Assembly: GCA_029582265.1 (NCBI GenBank) | Contig: CM055831.1 | Span: 22,830,682-22,894,681, forward strand | Length of the DNA: 64,000 nt | Reading direction: 5' to 3' | Origin: Zoroaster sp. YZ-2022 | Lineage: Eukaryota; Echinodermata; Asteroidea; Forcipulatida; Zoroasteridae | Shown here: piece after piece, positions 46,546 through 57,083 of the stretch | How the letters are laid out: every line of letters begins with the position of its first letter | Numbering within the stretch: position 1 is the first letter of the stretch | The notes under the pieces: generated by a model | What the model was told of the DNA's origin: nothing | Seen by the model: only the letters and a program-made list of their open reading frames with translations | Database searches by the model: none | Made by a program: the position numbers and the translations under genes

Positions 46546-47514
46546 ATGTTACCAGTTAGTAACGACACTTTCCCGGTGCTACCGTCATCGCCGGACGGTA
46601 CCGACCGACTAAGCCCGGCTTTGATCGCGCTACGGACCGCGTACATAGCCGTGGCAAGTTTCGCTATCATCTGCGTGAACGTACTGACCCTCGCTGTTAT
46701 GTGGAGGGTACGCGGGAGTTCCACCGGCTCGACCAAGCTTGTTATGTCCTCCCTTGCCCTGTCAGACCTTGGAATAGGGATAATAACTATCTTTTATATC
46801 CCAATATCGGCTATGGATAGATGGCCATTTGATACCATGTGGCCATGCACACTGATGTACTTCATAGTAGCTGTTCTGGCTACTATCTCAATCCTTAACC
46901 TCATGCTTCTTTCATTCGATCGTTTGATGGCAATAACCAAACCTTTACTCTACCCAACCCTCTTGCCACGGAGACGCATGTTGTATATGACCGTATTCCA
47001 ATGGGTAAGTTCTACCATTGTTACAGCGGTGGCAATGGCCACAGTGCAACCAGTGGTGCGGTACAATCAGGCCGCCGTCTTGTGTTTGTTGGAGAACGAC
47101 GAAGATAATTTATCGATAGACATGACCTATTTTTGCATCCTGTTTCTTCTCCCCGTGACGGTTATGCTTGGTATCTACATAAAACTCATCCACACCAGCC
47201 ACAGTCAAGCCATGAAAATTAACACCGTGAACGTACCATCACATCACTCCCCACAGGGAGGTAAAAACGTCGGTAAAGCTGGAAGTGGGAAAGCCGTCAA
47301 ACTGTTCTGCGTGATTGTTACGGTATACACCGTTAGCTGGTTGCCATATTTCTCTTTGCGAATATATGGCGATCTTAATCCCAATAGAATTCCGCCATGG
47401 CTAGAATTTATCTTCGTGTGGCTAGGCATAAACAACAGTTTGTGGAATTTCATCATATACGTTGGAATGAACAAAACATTCAGAAAGCTATTTTTGAAAT
47501 GTTTGAAGACGTAA
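46546..47514 (+). CDS. Rhodopsin-like GPCR, nearly intact with altered C-tail (322 aa)
   Basis: Same family and landmarks as 9778 (LALSD, Cys 3.25, DRL, SWLP, NFIIY). Three separate one-base deletions in 25 bases around codons 57-62 change GEFPPG to GSSTG, restoring frame after a net loss of one codon. Near the 3' end a lost base (AAGCTATTTTTGAAATG) shifts frame after FRKL, replacing the usual SFEILKDLIKQCRR with FLKCLKT and an early stop. All seven helices and the helix 8 start remain, so it may still function. Pocket residues: YFIVAVLAT (TM3), TAVAMAT (TM4), MTYFCIL (TM5), PYFS (TM6), WLGIN (TM7). Confidence 0.88.
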   Translation: MLPVSNDTFPVLPSSPDGTDRLSPALIALRTAYIAVASFAIICVNVLTLAVMWRVRGSSTGSTKLVMSSLALSDLGIGIITIFYIPISAMDRWPFDTMWPCTLMYFIVAVLATISILNLMLLSFDRLMAITKPLLYPTLLPRRRMLYMTVFQWVSSTIVTAVAMATVQPVVRYNQAAVLCLLENDEDNLSIDMTYFCILFLLPVTVMLGIYIKLIHTSHSQAMKINTVNVPSHHSPQGGKNVGKAGSGKAVKLFCVIVTVYTVSWLPYFSLRIYGDLNPNRIPPWLEFIFVWLGINNSLWNFIIYVGMNKTFRKLFLKCLKT

Positions 47515-48709
47515 TTAAGCAATGCAGAAGATAACATTTTTGACAATACAAATACAGAAACAGAATGAACCCAAAATATATTGATGGTTTTTGGTCAGTT
47601 TTCAGTTTCTGAAATGGAGCAGTGATAAGAGATCAGAAAAATTGTTTCTGCTAACTTCGTCACTATATTGATAACGGCATACTAAATACAAATATTTTAA
47701 TACCAAATAAACGATCACAGCTTTACATAAAACTTGGTGTAAAGTTGAGCCATTTATCATTTATTCTGAGAAATTATTCCAGTGATTTTATTTAATTTAA
47801 GAAAACCAAAATTGTATTTCGAAATTTTGGCTGCAAGTGGACATCGTTTCATAGAAAAAAAAAGAAATTAAAAGTGCCGTCGCGCGGGTCTGAGGCAACA
47901 CACGCCGCGGAGACCATAAACAGGAGACTTTTTTGGTCTAACTAACTACTATTAAGACTGTTTGCGATGACACCATGTGAAATTCTCTTTTGAGTAGTAA
48001 ATAGTTCTGAAAAGAACTGGTGGTTACCTATTGTTTGTGTGCTGCACCTGATAGTTATCATGGGTTTTGTGTGAAGTTTTTAAAATTCTTTCTTACATAT
48101 ATATACACGTCGTGTGCTTAAAATATGTGGCAAACATCACACCAACGTGCATTGACATTATGTATCTACTATCTAGGCCTACGTATGCAATTTTGGTTTT
48201 ATTTCATTTTCTGTAAAGAAACGAGTGTGGATTGACTTGTTTTTATTTAGAATAAAGGATATATAGAATTTAGTGCATGGTACAAATAGAATAATGCCTA
48301 TATCACACATAGATGATTTGATGGGTGTACTCTGCGATACGAAATTAGGCTAAATTAGGAGCCGTAACTGGTTTTCTTTTACAATTTGAATTTTCATAGT
48401 GGGGACTTAGGGGCACAGCCAAATTGTCACAAGACCAGAACCGCTTAATACATAATAGCTATGCTTATATGACTGCATTTCTGTTCAATAAATATTTTGT
48501 TGCAAGAAGTTTCCGACGATATGACGACTTTTTCCAGACTGATCTGTGCTAACACGGAAACAAACTGTGCAGGTCATTAGCAATACTGTGGAATTCGCCT
48601 TTTCGAAGTATGACAGACACAAAAGGAGGGCGATTGTCAGACTGAGTATTTATTGAGTAAATACACAAACGTTCACCCAATCTAAACAGCGCCCTCCTAG
48701 ATATTGTAT
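47515..48709. other. Receptor 3' flank and repeat module
   Basis: No gene. The former C-tail sequence GCAATGCAGAAGATAA persists as 3' flank (47519-47534). Includes hairpin 48001, ACACGTCGTGTGC block, and GGGGCACAGCCAAATTG block (48412) shared with 2482 and 58972. Confidence 0.5.
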
Positions 48710-49135
48710 TCACCATATCTCAAAAAATGCTCACGCATTCAGCATTTACTACATGTACTGTACATGTATGATCACAGTGTGAATTGGAAACACAGCGTCC
48801 TCCTATCCACCATACCTCAAAAAGGCTCAAGTAATCGGCATGAACTACACATACTGTACGTGTACATGTATGATCACGGTGTGACTTGGAAACACAGGGT
48901 CCTCCTATCCACCATTCCTCAAAAAGGCTCACGCATTCGGCATTTACTACACGTACTGTACATGTATGATCACGGTGTGACTTGGAAACACAGGGTCCTC
49001 CTATCCACCATTCCTCAAAAAGGCTCACGCATTCAGCATTTACTACACGTACTGTACATGTATGATCACGGTGTGAATTGGAAACACAGGGTCCTCCTAT
49101 CCACCATACCTCAAAAAGGCTCAAGCAATCGGCAT
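48710..49135. repeat. 96-bp tandem repeat, about 4.4 copies
   Basis: Unit starts at 48710, 48806, 48908, 49004 and 49100; the second unit carries a 6-base addition (TACGTGTACATG). Long open frames on both strands (146 and 134 codons) reflect the multiple-of-three period, not a gene. Confidence 0.92.
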
Positions 49136-49625
49136 TTCAAATAATCCACAAGAAAGAGCTTTTTTGGAAAATGAGTTTAGTCAGTATTTGGAATTCAAAT
49201 ACTGTTATCTTTCATTTCACTGAATTTTAATCCTCAAAACTCTCTCGTTTTCTAATTAAAGTAATTAAGTTTTTGTGAAATTGAAGTCAACTGTAGTTTT
49301 AAGTTTTCACAAAGTGACCAGTTGCAGCCTTGTGCATGTATTACTGCATGTACATTTTATGCGAACAGCATAATTTGAAGTGACGCGAAGTGACGCGAAC
49401 GGTCGCGCCACAAGTGTGTTCCACGAAGTTGACGTGTGTACCTATACTAATGACCGGGAAACGTTACTTTGTGAAAACATGATAACAGTGTGTACCGTTT
49501 ACACGAAGTCACGGTATGTGGATGATCATATTAATATATGACATGTGGACGAATATCTAACATCGTTAAAACTGCAACGAAATATTGGCGCTTCGCCGTA
49601 TCATATTCTGTCGTTCATGATTATG

Positions 49626-50144
49626 ATATGGGGTGTCGTGGCCGAGCGGTCTAGCTCACCGGATTCAAGTTCTGGTGTTAGCAACAGAATGTGGGTTCGA
49701 ATCACGGCCATGACACTTGTGTCCTTGAGCAAGACACGAAATATTGGCGCTTCGCCGTATCATATTCTGTCGTTCATGATTATGATATGGGGTGTCGTGG
49801 CCGAGCGGTCTAGCTTACCGGATTCAAGTTCTGGTGTTAGCAACAGAATGTGGGTTCGAATCACGGCCATGACACTTGTGTCCTTGAGCAAGACACTTAA
49901 TCATAATTGCTTCTCTCCACCCAGGGGTTAAATGGGTACCTGTGAAGGCAGAGTTGGTTTGCTCTATATGCGCTAGAAATGGCAGCAATTGAGCTGTATA
50001 CTCCCCAGGGAGCTGAGATGGTTTCAGGAATGATTTATGAGCCTTATGAGCCTTATGAGCAGGGATAATAATATAATGCGCCTTGAGCACCACTTAGTTG
50101 GTGGATACGTGCGCTATATAAATCCACACATTATTATTATTATT
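49626..50144 (+). mobile_element. tRNA-Leu(CAA)-derived SINE with duplicated head
   Basis: Head TGGCCGAGCGGTCTAGCTC, anticodon-region ATTCAAGTT, B box GGTTCGAATCAC, body and (ATT)n tail as at 40622. ATTATG flanks both ends (49620-49625, 50145-50150) as a target duplication. A 159-bp tandem duplication (49578-49736 and 49737-49895) covers pre-insertion flank plus head, so it occurred after insertion. Confidence 0.9.
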
Positions 50145-50750
50145 ATTATGTCTCAGACATATCGGTCTCAGATCGATATTAAATGTTTATACGCATAGGC
50201 CTATATACCGTCATTTGTAATCAGTAATCCTACACAGGGACCGTGGTATTATATTGAAAGATCCTCGTGACGTTATGTACACAAAGTGAAATTAATTGAC
50301 GTTATGATATTGCGTTTCATTAACATAAAAACTATAGTTCTATAGGTACGCACAGCATTTTGTAAATTTAGTCTTGCAGTTGTTGTGTGTTGATTTTCAT
50401 AAATGACGTGGAAAATAATTTTAAAGGGTTATGATAAAAAGGTTTAAAGCTACGTACTGCATTTTGTCATTTAGGTGTTGCAACTGTTTTTTATAAGTTT
50501 GTTCATGACTTGAAAGATATATTTTTTCAGAATTTTATGATTTAAATATTCTTAAGTAGCTCTAAGTTTCGATTGCCAGTAAAATGTTAAAACAAAATCA
50601 ACAAATGTCAACAACAAATACAATCTGATTAATCTTGTTCCCTGTCTCTTTTTTTATACCTTACACACTGCAAGAGTGGCAGAGTACGCACGTCTTCTGA
50701 CCATTCAAGTGTTTTCAGTAAAAATTGAGATTGCTTTCTCCCAGCCAACA

Positions 50751-50813
50751 TACGGCTATAGATTACGGTACCGGTAATCCAGGGGATGCATGTTCAAATC
50801 CATTCGTGGCGGC
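50751..50813 (+). repeat. tRNA-like head with A-box deletion
   Basis: GGCTATAGAT is joined to TACGGTACCGG, deleting the CAGTTGGTAAAGCGCCT part; the B box is degraded (TGTTCAAATCC). Confidence 0.5.
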
Positions 50814-51360
50814 ATAGTTCGCCTGAAATCAGCCGAATTACCATGGCGAGAATACATTTGCTATTGATGGTTGTAACATCAAACGGCGCAAACAACGACA
50901 TTAGAATTTCAAGTTTTGAAAAATAATTATGAAATTATGAAATATAAGACACACTTTGGGAGACGATTTTTGTTGTTGCTCATTTCAGATATAATGGCGA
51001 TTGTCACAAAAAGTCTATACTGGTGAGTGACGTACCGTCAATAAGCATTATGATTGTGATGACATCGGTTGCTTCGTGATTAAATTAAACTTGATTTGCT
51101 TAACCGTTTGTGGCTCAGGTAATTAAAGACAGCAGAGGCTGTCCAACCTGTTATTTCTTGTGATGGTCGATGGCGTGGTTGCTAATTGCCGAATGGAGAC
51201 TGGTTATGTTTACACAACAAAGACCACAGTTTAAGAGATGAGACGCCAGGTTGCAATTAGAGGGTACAGGTGATAGGTGCATTGTTAAGTAAGACTAATT
51301 GCGGTGACACCATGTGAAATCTCAATTGAGTAGTAATTAGTTCTGAAAAGAACTGGAGGT

Positions 51361-51412
51361 ACAACTCGACGTTTCGATCGGTATGCTCTGATCGTCCTCA
51401 GTCCTCAGGTGC
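51361..51412 (-). ncRNA. Small hammerhead-ribozyme-like motif
   Basis: Minus-strand core CTGAGGA (51395-51401; a second copy of the heptamer at 51402-51408), stem II CGATCAG with CCGATCG (one mismatch), GAAACGTC (51368-51375), next to the AGTTCT hairpin at 51340. Confidence 0.55.
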
Positions 51413-51614
51413 ATTGTTGTGATTGTTTAGTCAACTAGACTCCTAACTCTCGGTAAGGAGAAAGCGACCGGGTTGTCTATGACTGGAGAAAATAAGATAT
51501 AAACTTCAGGAGAATTAGATTGATGTTAACCTCTTTGATTTTTTTTATTATTTATATTTAAAACCATCATTTAAAACCATCTTGATTGTTCCTCGTGGAA
51601 GAAACCTCTTCGTC

Positions 51615-51699
51615 ATGTTACCAGTTAATAACGACACTTTGCCGGTGCTACCGTCTTCGCCGGACGGTACCAACCGTCTGAGTGCCCGCTTTGATCGCG
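51615..51699 (+). pseudogene. GPCR N-terminal fragment
   Basis: Starts MLPVNNDTLPVLPSSPDG and runs to TTTGATCGCG, then joins TTGACCAGTGTACA exactly as at 15151. Only the N-terminus up to the start of TM1 survives. The upstream flank carries an AT-rich insertion near 51541-51580. Confidence 0.88.
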
Positions 51700-52547
51700 T
51701 TGACCAGTGTACACTATGCCCGGCGCACTTTGACCTTTGGGGCTCTTTTGTAAACATGTGATGTCATTGGTCACATCGTCTGTAGTTTTCATTAGACATA
51801 TACATAGCTTCGCTTCACACGCATTATTGGCATATTTCTATAGATTTATTGATATTTCAATCAAAATAAACCACAAGATTGATATTTCTCAGTAAGCACA
51901 TCCCTCCACGTGTACCTATGTAATGTATGATTGTTTAATCTAAATAATGTAGGCCTAAAGCGTAGGCCAAATTGCATTGAAATATCTAACTAGCTGTTGT
52001 TTAAGTAAAGAATGTTTGCAATGACACCATGTGAAATTCTCTTTTGAGTAGTAAAAAGTTCTGAAAAGAACTGGTGGTTAGCTAATGTTTGTATGCTGCA
52101 GGTGATAGTTATTGGTTTTGTGTGAAGTTTTGTTAAATGTTTTGTTTTAGATTTTTGCATTGGTCTATATGCTACGCGCCGTGTGCTTAAATTATGTGAC
52201 AAACATCAAACCATTGTGCGTTCACATAGACCTTGTTATGCAAATTTAGTTTTATTTCATTTTCCTGTAAAGAAATGAGTGTGGATTTTTGCTGTTGTGA
52301 AGATGCAACGCCTGTCTGCTCACGCTCAAGATAGTCTGTTATTTGATACGCCTGGTTATTACATATAGATGAAGAAAACCTCCTTGGTATAATTATGTAA
52401 CTCTAAAGTGTACAATGCATGTGAGTGGGACACTCGATCGTGGTCCCTGTTCCGTGAGTTTGTCATTTAGTTGTACGCTGTTCTAGAGTGCTCGTGAAAA
52501 GGTGCTCGAGTTCAAGTCTGATGTAACGTATCCCGAGTTATGTTTAA
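51700..52547. other. 3' module joined to the receptor fragment
   Basis: No gene. Direct copy of 15236-16170: CTCAGTAAGCACATCCC (51888), hairpin 52058, GCTCACGCTCAAGATA (52318), ACACTCGATCGTGGTCC (52430). Confidence 0.55.
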
Positions 52548-53482
52548 TGGTGCCCTCACACCATAGCGTATGCTGAAACCTATGAGTTGCGTGTAAAAAA
52601 TATTTTTATACGCACCAAACGCAACCCAAATCAACAATTTTGTCAATTTCTAACCTATTCAACCTATGGGTTGCGTGTGAGTTGCGTGTGGGTTGCGTGT
52701 GGGTTGCGAACTGAACTTATGATCCCCCAATATCTGCGATCACCTGCGTTTGAGTTGCGTTTGAGTTGCGTTCAAAACTTACAAGTTGCGTTGGACCTGC
52801 GTGCTAGTTGCGAATATCGGTCACGTGATAAAAACCTATAAAAGCGGAGCCGATTCAGTATTTTCTTCAGTACTGATTTGGTCATCGAAGAGTCACCTCG
52901 GAGGTCCACCAACAACTGACACCGATTTAGAAAAGGCCCACTATTTATACCATTTCTCAACACGCATGTAGTACGCAACTAACACGCAACTCACACGCAA
53001 CTAATAGGTTGGATACGCAGGGCATAGGTTGGGGATACGCTGGGAATACGCACAATAGGTTGGGGGTACGCTACACACGCAACAGGATTGCAACAGGCAC
53101 GCAACACGATCGCAACATGATCGCAACAGGTACGCAACACATTCGCAACATGTACGCTACCAAAACCTGGCCAGATACCTCAAATTTGGACCTGCGATCA
53201 CCTGCGTTCATAACTTATGAGTTGCGTACCTGTTGCGATCGTGTTTCGTGCGTAGCGTCCCTGTTGCGTATAAATTGATCGCAGGCATTCGCAGAGAATG
53301 ATTGAACATGTTCAAAATTTCTGAACTTACTCTGCGTGTGTCTGCGATCACCTGCGTGCTTGTTGCGTACTTCAAACCTATAAAACCTATTAGTTGCGTG
53401 TGAGTTGCGTTCGGAACTTATGACCACTATTTTTTATTCGCAACCATGCGCAACTGGTGATCGCTATGGTGTGAGGGCACCA
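52548..53482. mobile_element. TTAA-flanked inverted-repeat transposon with TTGCG array (935 bp)
   Basis: Perfect terminal inverted repeats of at least 21 bases starting TGGTGCCCTCACACCATAGC, flanked by TTAA (52544-52547, 53483-53486). The empty site is seen at 16170. The interior is packed with the TTGCG(TGTG/TTTGA/ATC) motif, over 30 copies, mostly forward left of 52820, mostly reverse 52970-53160, then forward again. Near the centre CCTATAAAAGCGGAG precedes ATTCAGT, a TATA-like arrangement. No transposase. TTAA targets occur in piggyBac, Kolobok and Sola3 elements; the family is not assigned. Confidence 0.9.
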
Positions 53483-55277
53483 TTAAATAAAACACCTTAG
53501 GCCTATGTAGTTGTTGCAGGACAATAAATGCAGGAGAATGAAGTGAATTGCAGGAGAATAAAGTGATATTTTTGTGACGTTGTCGATCCCATTATGGGTG
53601 TGTCGTGGCAATGGCCGCTATATACTAAGTCCATTACATAATGTCGCAAAATCCGGTTCCAACTTCCCACAGTGGCATGTCTCACTGAGGGACAAGGAAC
53701 GCAGATCCAATGAAGAATACACAAGGTATGTAAATATTATGTACATGATGTCTTTTTATGCCCCACCGCTGAAGCCAAAGGATATACTGTTTCTGCCTTG
53801 CCCTTCCGTGGGTGTGGGGTGCGTGTGTGAGCGCATTCAAACCGGGGACGTATAACAAAAGGGACAATGGTCCCCGGTTGCTATCACAATGGAGAACAAT
53901 CCGTCCCCGTATTTTTGGACAAAGGAATTTGACAAAGGAAGTCCCCGAATGCCGGTGTTTACACACGTGTGTGCGTGTGTGTGTGTGTGTGTGTGTGACA
54001 CTTTTGGTGTCATCACGGTAATTTGAGCTACACTACACATGTATTGTCATGAAACTTGGTACCTTGCAAGTGGAACCAAGAAGCCTCTTGAATTTGGGGG
54101 TTACAGGTGAAAGGCCATGGTCATTATGGCATGAAACTTGAATGGTGATGTAAATAAATGGCCCATCAGAACCAGATAGCTCTTATGGAATTTGATGTTA
54201 AAAGGGTGGACACAAGTCATAGGATCGGTAGCAGGGCATTTTGTGTTGATATAACACCTTTTCTTCTTTCATGTTGTATCCCTATAGCGTTATTTTCATT
54301 TTAGTATGCGGTTTGTGTGCGTAATCCTTTTATTTCAATGCCAAATAATAGAATGTCCATGTAATTAGTCAAGATGGTAAACAAGTACGAATGTAAATTC
54401 AAGTATACTTACTGTGGGGCTGACGACCTTGATTTGCAAATACGGGGACCTGGATGATAATCACAGAAACACTGTGCTGAAGAGTAGAAAGACAGTTTTC
54501 ATTGCATGATGATACAGGGGAAGCTAACAGGGGGTTGCTCAAACGAAAGTGTGCATTTGGATCTTTAAAGGGAAGGTACAATGCATAATTCTGACCATGT
54601 CATTAGTCAAGATGGTAAACAAGTACGAATGCTGACCGTTCATATGATGCTCGATATGCGACAGAGAGCACACCCCTCCCATTGTGTCTTCATTGTGTTT
54701 CTGGAATCTTATGAATTCTTTAGAGGATTTTTGGGGGAGAGGTCCGTTAACAATAGAACAACAGTGTGTTAGTGTATAGGGATATTTTTGGGGGGATGGC
54801 ACTCTGCCGCATATCGAGCGTGGTATATGACCGTTTCACGCACCCTTATAGACCCTACTCCAGTTCAAATAATGTTTTAAAATATTGACAGCAACGCAGG
54901 ACTAAATAATCTGCACTTATTGTACTTTGGGGTTTATTTACAGCCCCTCCCCGCCCCCACAGCAACTAAAGTGAAATAGCGCCAACAAATGTGACCAACA
55001 CCAGTTCACGACTCAACTGCCACATAAGTTAAATAGCGCCATCGTGTGAGTTTTTTGGTCACGCGTAAAGCATAAACGACTGTACTCGCATTTCAAATGA
55101 TATTTGAGTAAACCAGCAGGACAAAATAATAGCTCACCAACACCGAACGGCACGAATCCCTCTGGCTTATAAAACTTATAAAATTTCCCGGCGAATTTTT
55201 AAACTTCTTCTTTCAAGTTAATACCCGCCTCAATCAACTTCATTTGAAAATGAATACTCCTTTACATCAATTGTTAA
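53483..55277. other. Non-coding block shared with the inverted-repeat arm
   Basis: No gene. 53490-54960 is a direct copy of 16170-17690. Near 53825-53960 an extra unique block (ACCGGGGACGTATAAC through GTCCCCGAATGCCGG) is inserted. 54965-55260 matches 36120-36420. Confidence 0.55.
53958..53998. repeat. (GT)n microsatellite
   Basis: Imperfect then perfect GT run of about 40 bases. Confidence 0.9.
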
Positions 55278-55947
55278 CCCTATCAAGCCTGGGCTTTTCT
55301 CAGACCTGGAGGGGGGGGGGGGGGGGGCGGGGGCCTCATTGTTCCCCCTCCATATTTTCTGCATTCAACAGCCGATTTTCATGAAACTTTTCGGTTTGAC
55401 GCGATCAATCGAATGAGGCCATGAAAACTTTCATAGGTCACCGTTATTCCCATTTTTCGGTAATTTTTCCTAATTTTTGGTCAAAAATAGTATTTTTCCC
55501 ATAACTTCTTTAATTTTTGTCCGATGGCCATGAAAATTGGCACAAATGTTGTCTTCAGTACAGGCAACAACGTGGCAACATTTCAAATACCACTAGAGGG
55601 CGCTATAAGCAATATTTTGGGTAATTCTTTTCCAAAAACATGATTTTTAAATATTTTTGGGATTTTTAAACCAAAAGTGCAATAAAGGCAGATATCATGA
55701 CATGGTACTACTAATGACATAAATTTATGTCAAATGTAAATTTTTTAACTAATGACATAAATTTATACATTGAGCAAATAAAATTTGAACAAAAATCAGC
55801 TTTTGGGACAAAATATAAGTTATTGCATTTGAACGTAATGGTGGCCATATTGGATTCGCAGAATGAATTGGAAGTAGTCACATGACTCAATATTGTCCAG
55901 TTGACAACACCCCCAAACCCATATTGAATGTTTAACAGTCAAAAATC
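55278..55947 (+). mobile_element. piggyBac-like transposon, 3'-truncated
   Basis: Left end TTAA (55274-55277) then CCCTATCAAGCCTGGG, complementing the right end of the copy at 5347. A long G-run (55308-55330) lies near the left end. Truncated at AAAAATCTAGCA, where it is joined to the SINE at 55950. Confidence 0.65.
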
Positions 55948-55949
55948 TA

Positions 55950-56110
55950 GCACGGTCGAGTAGTCTAATACATCATAAGACTTGTGTTCTGGTGGCCGAG
56001 TCGTCAGAATGTGGGTTCGAATCCTGGCTATGATTTTTGCGCTTGTGTACCAACGTACCAACTGTACCAACGTGTGTTTAACTTCTAGACGTAAAGTTAA
56101 GCGCAAATCT
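55950..56110 (+). mobile_element. Degenerate tRNA-Leu-derived SINE
   Basis: CACGGTCGAGTAGTCTAA and B box GGTTCGAATCCTGG; sister of 5436. Its downstream half has a small tandem GTACCAAC duplication. Confidence 0.62.
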
Positions 56111-56506
56111 GTAACACTTTTTTAACATTTTGATTCGTTTATTAATACACACAGAACATTATATTTAAACATGGTATTTATTTCTTTAAACACAATTTTT
56201 TTAATAAACACGTTAACAAACAATACTGTCAATAACTAGTTTTTATCAACGTGAAGTCCCCCTGAAGTCCCCATGGTTCTCCCTGAACCTCATTCTCACA
56301 TTAATGATAGTTGAGAAACGAGTTAATTGCCAGATATTGGTTCTCCCCCGAACCATAATCTCACCTAGCGACAGTTGAGATACGACCTGTGTGATAGGTT
56401 CTTTTCAGAACCTGTACCTCACTTAGAGATAGTTGAGATAAACACATGGTGTTACCGCAAACCGAAATGGTATCAATACAACTTGCATCTTCAACAATAT
56501 TAATAC
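56111..56506. other. Duplicated spacer
   Basis: No gene. Copy of 5600-5970, with the hairpin variant GGTTCTtttcAGAACC at 56397. Confidence 0.5.
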
Positions 56507-56995
56507 GTGCGCGGCAATATCTTCCTCCATCCGTTATGCTCTACTTGTATAAGTCCACAATACGTCCTGTCATGGAATACTGCTCTCATATTTGGGCTGG
56601 TGCTCCAGCTTGTCATTTGGCCCTGCTTGACGGTATACAGCGACGTATTGCAAATTTAGTTGGACATGACTTGGCTTCATCTCTGGAACCCCTATCTCTC
56701 CGTCGCTCTGTAGCCTCATTGAGCCTCTTTTACAGATACTATAATGGTAGGTGCTCCAAAGGACTTTCACTGGTTGTTCCACCTAACCGTACCTTTGGCC
56801 GCACCACACGTTTCTCTGCTCATTCTCATCCTTATACTGTATCTGTCCCCAAAGCAAATACCTGGCAGTACTCATCCAGTTTCTTTCCACGTTACTGCTT
56901 TACTTTGGAATTCATTACCTGTATCCTGCTTCCCTGCCACCTATAATCTGTCTCAATTTAAACGCAACATCAATATTCATCTTTCTACTTTTTGA
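56507..56995 (+). pseudogene. Non-LTR retrotransposon reverse transcriptase, C-terminal fragment, frameshifted
   Basis: The frame from 56507 reads VMLYLYKSTIRPVMEYCSHI, then LLDGIQRRIANLVG, LRRSVASLSLFYRYYNGRCS and a VPP segment; this is the C-terminal tail typical of Jockey/CR1-like LINE ORF2. Near 56885-56900 a frameshift moves the reading to the next frame, which continues LLWNSLPVSCFPATYNLSQF and KRNINIHLSTF to a stop at 56995. It is a different lineage from the fragment at 5979. No catalytic core; non-functional. The ATG at 56446 lies in flanking DNA. Confidence 0.82.
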
Positions 56996-57083
56996 TTTCT
57001 TCTTCTCTTACCAACTTTCCCCTATTTAGCCTTCACATTGAGTGGCCTGTAGGCCTTGTGATTGGCAACTACTCATAAAAAAA
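56507..57083 (+). mobile_element. 5'-truncated LINE 3' end (577 bp)
   Basis: The sister sequence at 6975 reads CAACAATATTAATACTGTATAAAATAGG uninterrupted across the site. Here the halves are separated by the RT fragment, a short 3' UTR and a seven-A tail. No target duplication beyond one base. Confidence 0.85.

Larger units (their letters stand above)
50145..51614. other. Module upstream of the 51.6-kb receptor fragment
   Basis: No gene. CACAGGGACC block 50234, AGTCTTGCAGTTGTTGTG block 50370, tRNA-like remnant 50751, TAACCGTTTGTGGCTCAGG block 51101, ribozyme-like motif 51368. Confidence 0.5.

Noticed and set aside
48704..49144. 146- and 134-codon ORFs on both strands with repeating peptide
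   Set aside because: Produced by the 96-bp tandem unit; open on both strands and broken by the 1-2 copy versions in sister modules.
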